A stretch of DNA of 64,000 bases, taken from assembly GCF_036169555.1 (NCBI RefSeq), contig NZ_CP108032.1:2666001-2730000 (forward strand), in the 5' to 3' direction. The translations under genes and the position numbers were made by a program. Each line of letters begins with the position of its first letter. Position 1 is the first letter of the stretch. Shown here one piece after another: positions 24,856 to 32,568 of this stretch. The notes under the pieces were generated by a model. It saw only the letters and a list, made by a program, of their open reading frames with translations. It had not been told where the DNA came from and made no database searches. Origin of the DNA: Streptomyces sp. NBC_00306 (GTDB lineage: Bacteria > Actinomycetota > Actinomycetes > Streptomycetales > Streptomycetaceae).

Positions 24856-27800
24856 TCAGCTCTCGGTGGTCGCCGTCACCGACGGCAGCGACTGCTCGGC
24901 CGCGGCGGTCTTCTTCGCACCGGCCTTCTTGGTGGTCGTCTTCTTCGCCGTCGTCTTCTTGGCCGCCGCCTTCTTGGTGGCCGTGGTGGCGGCCTTCTTC
25001 GCGGTGGCCTTCTTGGCCGTCTTGCGGACCGCCTTCTTGGCAGGAGCCGACGACTCCGCGTCGTCCGCCGGCGCCTGCGGCTCCGCGCCGTTCTCGGCGG
25101 CGACCACGACGACCGCGGCCTCCTCCGCACCGGACGGCGAACCGGCCGGGGCGCTGACCTTGCGGGTCGCCCGGCGGCGTGCCCGCGGCGGAGCCACCGG
25201 CGCGGCCTCTTCGGCCGCGGGGGCCTCGGGCTCGGCAACCGGCTCCTGAGCCGGCTCGGCGGGCGCCTTCACCAGCGTCTCCACGACGGTGGGGTCGGTG
25301 GTGGGCGGAGGACCGGCGGGCGCGGACGCCTTACGGGTGGCCCGGCGGCGACCACGGCCCGCGGGGGCCGCCTCGTCGACGGGGGCCGCGGCGGCGACCG
25401 GCTCCGGCTCGGCCTGGGGCTCCGCCTTCGGCTCCGGCGCCGGCTCGACGACGGTCTCGGCCGCCGCGCTCTGCGCCTCGGCCGACCTCGGGGCACCGCT
25501 CGGCGCCGAGGCCCGGCGGGTCGCCCGCCTGCGGCCACGGCCGCGCGAAGCGGCCGCCTCGGCCTCGGCAGCGCTGCTGTAGAGGTCCTCGTCGGGCTGG
25601 AAGTCCGGCTCCGGCAGCGCGGCCGGGGCAGCGGTCTCCGCGGCGACCTCCGCCTCGCTCTCGGTCTCGGTCTCGGCGGGTGCCTCGGCCGTGGCGTCGA
25701 GCTCGTGCTCGTGGACGTGCTCCGAGCCGCCGCGGCCGCGCTTCTTGGAGCGCTTGCCGCCACCGCCGCCGGCGGCCGTCGGCTGCTCCATGTGCACGAT
25801 CACACCGCGCCCGTTGCAGTGGACACAGGTCTCGGAGAAGGACTCCAGCAGACCCTGGCCCACCCGCTTACGCGTCATCTGGACCAGGCCCAGCGAGGTG
25901 ACCTCGGCGACCTGGTGCTTCGTGCGGTCACGGCCCAGGCACTCCAGCAGCCTGCGCATGACCAGGTCACGGTTGGACTCGAGCACCATGTCGATGAAGT
26001 CGACGACGACGATGCCGCCCAGGTCGCGCAGCCGCAGCTGACGCACGATCTCCTCGGCCGCCTCCAGGTTGTTCCTGGTGACGGTCTCCTCGAGATTGCC
26101 GCCCTGACCGGTGAACTTGCCGGTGTTGACGTCGATCACGACCATGGCCTCGGTCTTGTCGATCACCAGCGAACCACCGGACGGCAGCCAGACCTTGCGG
26201 TCCAGCGCCTTCATGAGCTGCTCGTCGATCCGGTACGTCGCGAAGACGTCGACCTCGCTCGTCCACCGCTGAAGGCGGTCGGCCAGGTCGGGGGCCACGT
26301 GCTGGACGTAGCCGTGGATCGTCTCCCACGCCTCGTCACCGCTGACGATGACCTTCGAGAAGTCCTCGTTGAAGATGTCGCGGACGACACGGACGGTCAT
26401 GTCCGGCTCGCCGTACAGCAGCGACGGCGCGTTCGAACTGCCGCCGCTCTTCGACTTCTTCTGGATGTCCTCCCACTGCGCCTGGAGCCGCTCGACGTCA
26501 CGGCGCAGCTCGTCCTCGCTCGCGCCCTCGGCCGCGGTGCGCACGATGACGCCCGCGTCCTCGGGAACGATCTTCTTGAGGATGGTCTTCAGCCGGGCCC
26601 GCTCGGTGTCGGGCAGCTTGCGGCTGATACCGGTCATCGAGCCCTCGGGCACATAGACCAGGTAACGGCCGGGCAGGGACACCTGGCTCGTCAGACGCGC
26701 GCCCTTGTGACCGATCGGGTCCTTCGTCACCTGGACGAGCACCGACTGGCCGGACTTGAGCGCGGCCTCGATACGGCGGGGGCCGTTGGCCATGCCCAGC
26801 GACTCGAAGTTGACCTCACCGGCGTACAGGACGGCATTGCGGCCCTTGCCGATGTCGACGAACGCGGCCTCCATGGACGGCAGTACGTTCTGCACCTTGC
26901 CCAGGTAGACGTTGCCGACGTACGAGGTCGCCTGCTCCTTGTTGACGTAGTGCTCGACGAGCACGTTGTCCTCGAGGACGCCGATCTGGGTGCGCTCGCC
27001 GCTCTGGCGGACGACCATGACCCGCTCGACGGCCTCGCGGCGGGCGAGGAACTCGGCCTCGGTGATGATCGGGACGCGGCGGCGGCCCTGCTCGCGGCCC
27101 TCACGGCGCCGCTGCTTCTTCGCCTCCAGACGCGTGGAGCCCTTGATGGACTGCACCTCGTCGGAAGGCTCGTCGCTCTTGGCACGGGCCGGACGCGGCT
27201 CGCGGACCTTGACGACCGTGCGCTCCGGGTCGTTCGGACCGGACTCGTCCTCGGACGTCGGCTCACCGCTGCGACGACGACGGCGACGGCGACGACGGCT
27301 GCTGGAGCTGCCGGCCGAGGGGGCGTCGTTGTCGCCCTCCTCGTCGGAGTCCTCACCGTCACCGGCCTCGGCGTCCTCGGCGGCGGCCTCGTCGGACTGC
27401 TCGTCCGACGCCTCGTCGGCGTCCGGGGCCTCACCGCGGCGACGGCGGCGGCCACCACGGCGGCGACGGCGCGAGGGACGGTCGCCGTACTCGTCGGAGT
27501 CCTCACCGTCGCCGGCCTCGGCGTCCTGGTCGGACTCCGTCTCGGCGGCGGGCTCGGGCTCCTCGGCGACGGGGGCCTGGGGCTGCTCGGCGGCCTCACC
27601 GCGACGGCGACGGCGACGACGGCCCGCGGGCTCCGGGGCGGCCTCGGCGACCGGCTCGGCGGTGGCCGTGTCCTCGTCGGCCGCGGCCGACGCGTCGGTC
27701 TCCTCGTCCGGGTCGAGAGCGGCAGCGGCAGCGGCCGTCTCCGGGGTCTGGAACATGGGCTCGGCGAAGACCGGGGCCTGGAAGAGGGCCACGGCGGGCC

Positions 27801-28866
27801 GGGCGGCGCGGCGGGTGCGCGCGGGCGCCTCGCTCTTCGCGGCCTCCTCGCGCGGCGCGGGCGCCTCCTCGGCGGCCGGCTGGGCGGTGGTCTCGGGCGA
27901 GACGGCGCGGCGGCGCGTACGGCCACGGGTCGCGGCCTTCTCGGCTGCCGCGACCTCGTCCTCGCGGGAGGTGATCTGTGCGACGGCGCCCTCGGGCAGG
28001 CTCTCGCCGGACTCGACGGCGTCCTCGTCGGTCTCGGCGGCCTGCGCGGCGACGGCCGGCGCGGTGGCCTTGCGGGCGGAGCGACGGCGGCTGCGACCGG
28101 CCGGCGCGGCCTCGGGCTCGGCGACCTCGGCCGGGGTGGCCTCGGTCTCGGCGGCCTCGGCCTGCGCCGTGGGGGCACCGGCGGGCGCGGAGGCGCGGCG
28201 GCGGGTCCGGCGCGGGGCAGGAGCCTCGGCAGGGGTCTCGGCGGGGGCCTCGGCAGGCGCTTCTTCGGCGACCTGCGCGGCGACGGCGGGCGCATCCTCC
28301 ACGGCGGCGGCGATCTCGGCGCCCTCCGGCGCACTCACCTGCCGTGTGGCCCGGCGGCGCTTGCGCGGCGCGGGAGCCTCGGCCGGCGTCTCCTCGGCCA
28401 CCTCGGGGGCGACCGTCTCCGCCACCTCGGCGGCAGCGGCGATCTCAGCGGCCTCGGGCGCACCGGCAGGAGCCGTCGCCTTACGCGTGGCACGACGACG
28501 CGCACGCGGCGCCGGAGCCTCGGCCGACGTCTCCTCGGCCACCTCGGGAGCGACCGTCTCCGCCACCTCGGCGGCAGCGGCGATCTCAGCGGCCTCGGGC
28601 GCACCGGCAGGAGCCGTCGCCTTACGCGTGGCACGACGACGCGCACGCGGCGCGGGCGTCTCCTCGGCAGCCGCAGGAGCGACGGCCTCGGCCGCCTCCT
28701 GCACGGGAGCTGCCACGTCGGCGCTCTCCGCGGAGGCCGTTCCGGCCGGCGGACCGGCGGGGCGCGAAGCTGCGCGGCGCCGACGGCGCGGCGGCAGCTT
28801 GTCGCCAGGGGTGTTGTCGTTCTGTTCGTTGTCTCCGGCAACGCCGGATTCAGTCGGCTCGAGCAT
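24856..28866 (-). CDS. rne: Ribonuclease E/G family endoribonuclease with long disordered tails
   Basis: 1336 residues from the ATG at 28866 (GGGAGA upstream), close to the size I recall for Streptomyces RNase ES. The catalytic core lies in the middle: S1 domain about 635-720 ('GNVYLGKVQNVLPSMEAAF'), DNase-I-like domain with metal-binding aspartates in 'VVIDVNTGKFTG' (about 909) and 'VVVDFIDMVLESN' (about 959), and the zinc-link 'CVHCNGRG' near 1017. Residues 1-610 are Ala/Glu/Arg-rich and repetitive ('RRRATRKATAPAG' recurring), with acidic and 'RRRRRRRR' patches. The C-terminal 300 residues repeat the same motif and end in a Lys/Ala histone-H1-like stretch ('KKAAAKKTTAKKTTTKK'). These tails probably bind RNA and degradosome partners. 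It processes rRNA and degrades mRNA. Confidence 0.95.
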   Translation of the reverse strand: MLEPTESGVAGDNEQNDNTPGDKLPPRRRRRAASRPAGPPAGTASAESADVAAPVQEAAEAVAPAAAEETPAPRARRRATRKATAPAGAPEAAEIAAAAEVAETVAPEVAEETSAEAPAPRARRRATRKATAPAGAPEAAEIAAAAEVAETVAPEVAEETPAEAPAPRKRRRATRQVSAPEGAEIAAAVEDAPAVAAQVAEEAPAEAPAETPAEAPAPRRTRRRASAPAGAPTAQAEAAETEATPAEVAEPEAAPAGRSRRRSARKATAPAVAAQAAETDEDAVESGESLPEGAVAQITSREDEVAAAEKAATRGRTRRRAVSPETTAQPAAEEAPAPREEAAKSEAPARTRRAARPAVALFQAPVFAEPMFQTPETAAAAAALDPDEETDASAAADEDTATAEPVAEAAPEPAGRRRRRRRGEAAEQPQAPVAEEPEPAAETESDQDAEAGDGEDSDEYGDRPSRRRRRGGRRRRRGEAPDADEASDEQSDEAAAEDAEAGDGEDSDEEGDNDAPSAGSSSSRRRRRRRRRSGEPTSEDESGPNDPERTVVKVREPRPARAKSDEPSDEVQSIKGSTRLEAKKQRRREGREQGRRRVPIITEAEFLARREAVERVMVVRQSGERTQIGVLEDNVLVEHYVNKEQATSYVGNVYLGKVQNVLPSMEAAFVDIGKGRNAVLYAGEVNFESLGMANGPRRIEAALKSGQSVLVQVTKDPIGHKGARLTSQVSLPGRYLVYVPEGSMTGISRKLPDTERARLKTILKKIVPEDAGVIVRTAAEGASEDELRRDVERLQAQWEDIQKKSKSGGSSNAPSLLYGEPDMTVRVVRDIFNEDFSKVIVSGDEAWETIHGYVQHVAPDLADRLQRWTSEVDVFATYRIDEQLMKALDRKVWLPSGGSLVIDKTEAMVVIDVNTGKFTGQGGNLEETVTRNNLEAAEEIVRQLRLRDLGGIVVVDFIDMVLESNRDLVMRRLLECLGRDRTKHQVAEVTSLGLVQMTRKRVGQGLLESFSETCVHCNGRGVIVHMEQPTAAGGGGGKRSKKRGRGGSEHVHEHELDATAEAPAETETESEAEVAAETAAPAALPEPDFQPDEDLYSSAAEAEAAASRGRGRRRATRRASAPSGAPRSAEAQSAAAETVVEPAPEPKAEPQAEPEPVAAAAPVDEAAPAGRGRRRATRKASAPAGPPPTTDPTVVETLVKAPAEPAQEPVAEPEAPAAEEAAPVAPPRARRRATRKVSAPAGSPSGAEEAAVVVVAAENGAEPQAPADDAESSAPAKKAVRKTAKKATAKKAATTATKKAAAKKTTAKKTTTKKAGAKKTAAAEQSLPSVTATTES
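28372..28653 (-). repeat. Two near-identical 141-bp direct repeats within rne
   Basis: Tandem 141-bp units (47 codons) encode the Ala/Glu segment and 'RRRATRKATAPAGAPEAAE' in the N-terminal disordered tail. They differ at only a few bases, indicating recent in-frame duplication by slippage or unequal exchange. Confidence 0.8.
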
Positions 28867-29150
28867 GCGGGCGGTTCTCCCGTCACGCTCCCGGGCGCCG
28901 CGCCTCATTCCGGTCCGGCCGCGGCCCGCGTGATGTGCGCGGTGCCGCCGTCCGGGGCGCGGGCGCCGCACGGGAGCTGTTATGTCTGGCTCGCCGGTTC
29001 CGTACGCGATGTACGCACGGCCTGGCGAAAGTCTCCTGGTCCTTGCGCGGCCCGACCCAGGTGGCTCCCGGATGCGAGAGCCGCGCTACAACGACTGCTC
29101 CAACGCGGCGGGACCTTCGGGCGCCGTCGCGGGGTGTCCCCCCGGCGAAG

Positions 29151-30035
29151 CTAGGGGGAGGCTGTTCCGACGGCCGTGGGTGAAGCGGCCGGAACTGCCT
29201 CGCGGTCGAGCGCGAGCGGGTCGGTCACCGTGCCGGACTCCTCGTCGAAGAGCCCCTGCGCCAGCCTGGTCACCGCTGCGGGGACCGGCGGCGCCAGGTC
29301 GGCCACAGCGTGGAGACCGGACAGGACGTCGTCGGGTCGCACGGCAGGTGTCACGTGCCGAACAACCAGCCGCAGTATCGCACAGGGCTCGACCCCGGGC
29401 CTATCAGGCTGTGACGGACCCGCCTGCAGATCCGCCACCGCACCCCGCGCATCGAACGTGCGTACGCCGTTCTTGGTCTTGCGCTGGACTTCGACGGTGC
29501 CGGCCGCCAGGAAGGCCTCGACGGCCTTCTCCGCGTCCTCCACCCGCACGCCCTCCAGCCGCAGCTCCCACACGGACGCGGTGAGCCGGTCGGCGAGCCC
29601 GGACGTACGGGCCTCGACGGCCTCGGTGATGTCCAGACCCGTCGGCAGCGACTCGTCGAGCAGTTCGCGCAGTGTGTCGGGGTCGCGGTGCTCGCTGAGG
29701 GCGATCTCCAGATACTCGGCCTCGCTGCCCGTGCCGGTGGGTGCGGCATTGGCGTACGACACCTTCGGATGCGGGGTGAAGCCCGCCGAGTACGCCATGG
29801 GCACCTCGGCGCGCCGCAGCGCCCGCTCGAAAGCGCGCTGGAAGTCACGGTGGCTGGTGAACCGGAGGCGGCCGCGCTTGGTGTAGCGCAGACGAATGCG
29901 CTGCACCGCAGGTGCGGGCGGCGGGCCTTCGGGCTGTCGCTTGCCCAGTGGTTCTTCTCCTCGGTGCGGGACGGGCGCGGGGGGCGCGCCGCCCTCGTCG
30001 ATGCGGGGTGTCCCGTGGGGGCCCGTCCGGCTCAC
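29151..30035 (-). CDS. TIGR03936/DUF2344 family radical-SAM-associated protein
   Basis: 294 residues from the GTG at 30035, whose codon overlaps the previous stop (GTGA). An internal GTG at about 29905 ('VQRIRLRYTKRGRLRF') marks the conserved domain start and could be the true start. Signature segments are 'RFTSHRDFQRAFERALRRA', 'GFTPHPKVSYANAAPTG' and 'EYLEIAL'. In many bacteria this domain is fused to, or adjacent to, a TIGR03960 radical SAM protein. Here that partner is 2.5 kb upstream on the same strand, with two genes in between. The reaction is unknown to me. The C-terminus is variable and low-complexity. Confidence 0.85.
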   Translation of the reverse strand: MSRTGPHGTPRIDEGGAPPAPVPHRGEEPLGKRQPEGPPPAPAVQRIRLRYTKRGRLRFTSHRDFQRAFERALRRAEVPMAYSAGFTPHPKVSYANAAPTGTGSEAEYLEIALSEHRDPDTLRELLDESLPTGLDITEAVEARTSGLADRLTASVWELRLEGVRVEDAEKAVEAFLAAGTVEVQRKTKNGVRTFDARGAVADLQAGPSQPDRPGVEPCAILRLVVRHVTPAVRPDDVLSGLHAVADLAPPVPAAVTRLAQGLFDEESGTVTDPLALDREAVPAASPTAVGTASP

Positions 30036-31948
30036 CCCTGCTTGTGCAGGGAGATCTCGGGCTCGGCCGCCGCGCCGGGGACAGTCGTTGTACTACCCAG
30101 AGTACGCGCCCGAGGCACGAGCGGTTCCCCAGGTTCCGCATACCCCGGCCCGCCGACCAGTGCACGCCACGCGTCACGCCTCGCCTGCCGGATCGTTTCC
30201 CTCGCCGAACGGGCCGCCGCCGCGGCCGCCCGGCCCGCCTCGACCACGGCTCTCTTCGCCGGACGCCAGACGACGTCCCGCACGGCGTGGCCGACGGGAG
30301 TGCACACACTCCCGTAGAACCAGCGCACCGGCCGGACCACGAGCCTGACGACGAGCCACCGCACGGCACTGCCGACCGCGCTCGACACATAGCCGGCGAC
30401 CCGCCAGGCGACGGCGAAGGCCGCACCGATCTCACGGCCGAGCGGCACCAGCACACGCTGGAAGATCCACACGAGCGGTGCGACGACGAGCGTGCCCACC
30501 AGCCACACCACGGGCCTGACCAGCAGGGTCAGCACGACCCAGGTGACGGCCGCCCACAGGCCGCGGCCGAGAACGGCCAGTCCGTGCCCGAGGCCGAAAG
30601 CCAGCAGGACGATGCCGTGCCCCAGCGGCGTCAGCACCTGCCGGTACAACCACACCGCCGGAACCACCAGCCCGTACGTCACCACCGGCACCACGAGATA
30701 GCGCCACAGCCCCACCCACGGCCAGACGAACACCGCCTTGCCCAGCACCACCGCCAGCCACGCCAGACCCTGCCCGACCGGCCTCAGCAGCGAACGGTGG
30801 ACCCAGCGCGCGGGCGCCACGACAAGACGCCCGACAAGCCAGGCGATGCCACGCCCGAGCGTCCCGAGCGTCCATCCGATGCCGCGCCCCAGGCCGATCA
30901 GCACCCAGGCGACACCCCGGCCCACCGGCGTCAGCACCTGCCGGTACAACCACACCGCCGGAACCACCAGCCCGTACGTCACCACCGGCACCACGAGATA
31001 GCGCCACAGCCCCACCCACGGCCAGACGAACACCGCCTTGCCCAGCACCACCGCCAGCCACGCCAGACCCTGCCCGACCGGCCTCAGCAGCGAACGGTGG
31101 ACCCAGCGCGCGGGCGCCACGACAAGACGCCCGACAAGCCAGGCGATGCCACGCCCGAGCGTCCCGAGCGTCCATCCGATGCCGCGCCCCAGGCCGATCA
31201 GCACCCAGGCGACACCCCGGCCCACCGGCGTCAGCACCTGCCGGTACAACCACACCGCCGGAACCACCAGCCCGTACGTCACCACCGGCACCACGAGATA
31301 GCGCCACAGCCCCACCCACGGCCAGACGAACACCGCCTTGCCCAGCACCACCGCCAGCCACGCCAGACCCTGCCCGACCGGCCTCAGCAGCGAACGGTGG
31401 ACCCAGCGCGCGGGCGCCACGACAAGACGCCCGACAAGCCAGGCGATGCCACGCCCGAGCGTCCCGAGCGTCCATCCGATGCCGCGCCCCAGGCCGATCA
31501 GCACCCAGGCGACACCCCGGCCCACCGGCGTCAGCACCTGCCGGTACAACCACACCGCCGGAACCACCAGCCCGTACGTCACCACCGGCACCACGAAATA
31601 GCGCCACAGCCCCACCCACGGCCAGACGAACACCGCCTTGCCCAGCACCACCGCAAGCCGCACCAGAGCGTGCCCGACCGGCGTGAGGACTGCCTCGTAC
31701 ACCCACGCCAGGCCGCGCCCGACCGGCCGCAGCACCGTGCGGTGGAGGGCCCGGCCGCCCAGGGCGAGCAGATCCCAGACCATGCGCACCGGTACGACCA
31801 CGACGAGGACCACAATCCGCACGGGCACCCGCACGAGGGTGGTCAGACATCCCTCACCCGGCTCGTACCCCGCCGGCGCCTGATGCCCGCCGTACCCCTG
31901 ACTCCGGCGAACCGGCGTGTGTGCCGGCGGCCGCTTTTCCACGTCCAT
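30032..31948 (-). CDS. Repetitive hydrophobic protein made of identical 100-residue tandem repeats (unknown function)
   Basis: 638 residues. After a short hydrophilic N-terminus, residues ~99-441 consist of 3.4 copies of one 100-residue unit, nearly identical at DNA level. The units are rich in Trp, Val, Leu, Gly and spaced Arg, with 11-residue sub-periods such as 'VLTPVGRGVAW', 'VLIGLGRGIGW' and 'TLGTLGRGIAW'. This suggests long amphipathic or membrane-embedded helices (11/3 periodicity) rather than ordinary transmembrane bundles. Degenerate versions of the motifs flank the array ('LRPVGRGLAW', 'LVRPVVWLVG'). The C-terminal 110 residues are hydrophilic and Ala/Arg-rich. Start ATG at 31948, 15 nt after a GNAT gene, and it overlaps the DUF2344 gene, so all are co-transcribed with the radical SAM pair. 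I recognise no family. Confidence 0.8.
   Translation of the reverse strand: MDVEKRPPAHTPVRRSQGYGGHQAPAGYEPGEGCLTTLVRVPVRIVVLVVVVPVRMVWDLLALGGRALHRTVLRPVGRGLAWVYEAVLTPVGHALVRLAVVLGKAVFVWPWVGLWRYFVVPVVTYGLVVPAVWLYRQVLTPVGRGVAWVLIGLGRGIGWTLGTLGRGIAWLVGRLVVAPARWVHRSLLRPVGQGLAWLAVVLGKAVFVWPWVGLWRYLVVPVVTYGLVVPAVWLYRQVLTPVGRGVAWVLIGLGRGIGWTLGTLGRGIAWLVGRLVVAPARWVHRSLLRPVGQGLAWLAVVLGKAVFVWPWVGLWRYLVVPVVTYGLVVPAVWLYRQVLTPVGRGVAWVLIGLGRGIGWTLGTLGRGIAWLVGRLVVAPARWVHRSLLRPVGQGLAWLAVVLGKAVFVWPWVGLWRYLVVPVVTYGLVVPAVWLYRQVLTPLGHGIVLLAFGLGHGLAVLGRGLWAAVTWVVLTLLVRPVVWLVGTLVVAPLVWIFQRVLVPLGREIGAAFAVAWRVAGYVSSAVGSAVRWLVVRLVVRPVRWFYGSVCTPVGHAVRDVVWRPAKRAVVEAGRAAAAAARSARETIRQARRDAWRALVGGPGYAEPGEPLVPRARTLGSTTTVPGAAAEPEISLHKQG
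30626..31654 (-). repeat. 300-bp tandem repeat array (3.4 copies) inside a coding gene
   Basis: Period exactly 300 bp; copies are identical except for one base at 31597 (Leu to Phe codon). Boundaries are sharp: the first mismatch going left is at 30625, and going right identity ends after 31654. Because 300 is a multiple of three, the array stays in frame. Such identity indicates very recent expansion or ongoing gene conversion, so copy number may vary between strains. Confidence 0.95.
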
Positions 31949-31963
31949 GTCAGGCAGGACGCA

Positions 31964-32497
31964 TCACAGGTCCGTCCGGATCCAGTACCTGCGTTTTCCG
32001 CCCCGCTCGTCCTCCAGAACACCGCCGTTGGCCTCGATCACCTTGCGCGAGGCGGTGTTGGCGAGGTCGCAGGTGAGCAGCACGGAGTCGATCCCGAGCT
32101 CATGTGCGTAGGGAAGGGCCTGGCGCAGCATCGCGGTGGCGTGTCCGCTGCGCCGGGCGCACGGCCGCACCGCGTAGCCGATGTGCCCGCCCAACTCGTG
32201 CAGGAACGGCGTGAGTCGATGCCGGATCGCCAGCCGCCCGAGGAAGACATCGCCGTCCAGGAACCAGAGGTTGGTATGCGGCACCCAGCCCTCGGGGCGG
32301 GGGGTCTCCTCCAACGCCTCGGCCCGCAGGCGCCCGACGTACTCGGCGAAACCGTCCGGCCGGTGCCAGACGCGGCCGAACTCCTCGATCTCGTGCGCCA
32401 GCAGGGTGTCGGGGTCGGCCCCCTCGGCGAGGAACTCGTCCATCGCGGCGAGGAAGGAGGTGTGGACGCCGGTGACGGGAGCGGTGAGCTGCGGCAT
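31964..32497 (-). CDS. GNAT-family N-acetyltransferase
   Basis: 177 residues from the ATG at 32497 (only a weak GGGG upstream). The acetyl-CoA-binding motif A region is 'HIGYAVRPCARRSGHATAML' (R-x-x-G-x-A type), followed by 'LLTCDLANTASRKVIEANGG', the usual motif B of RimJ/L-like enzymes acting on protein N-termini or small molecules. The substrate is unknown. It is co-directional with the radical SAM gene upstream and the repeat protein downstream (15 nt gap). Confidence 0.82.
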   Translation of the reverse strand: MPQLTAPVTGVHTSFLAAMDEFLAEGADPDTLLAHEIEEFGRVWHRPDGFAEYVGRLRAEALEETPRPEGWVPHTNLWFLDGDVFLGRLAIRHRLTPFLHELGGHIGYAVRPCARRSGHATAMLRQALPYAHELGIDSVLLTCDLANTASRKVIEANGGVLEDERGGKRRYWIRTDL

Positions 32498-32568
32498 CGC
32501 CCCATTGTGCCCAGACGCCGACGGGCCCGGCCACGCGGTTCCCCACGCAACCGGGCCCACCCCGAGAG

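Noticed and set aside
25705..29154. Plus-strand open frame of 1149 codons opposite rne
   Set aside because: Long antisense frames are expected in GC-rich DNA. Its composition is a mirror of the Ala/Arg-rich rne coding strand and it has no recognisable domain.
30626..31654. CRISPR-like regular repeats
   Set aside because: Units are contiguous 300-bp coding repeats without unique spacers, and no cas genes occur nearby.
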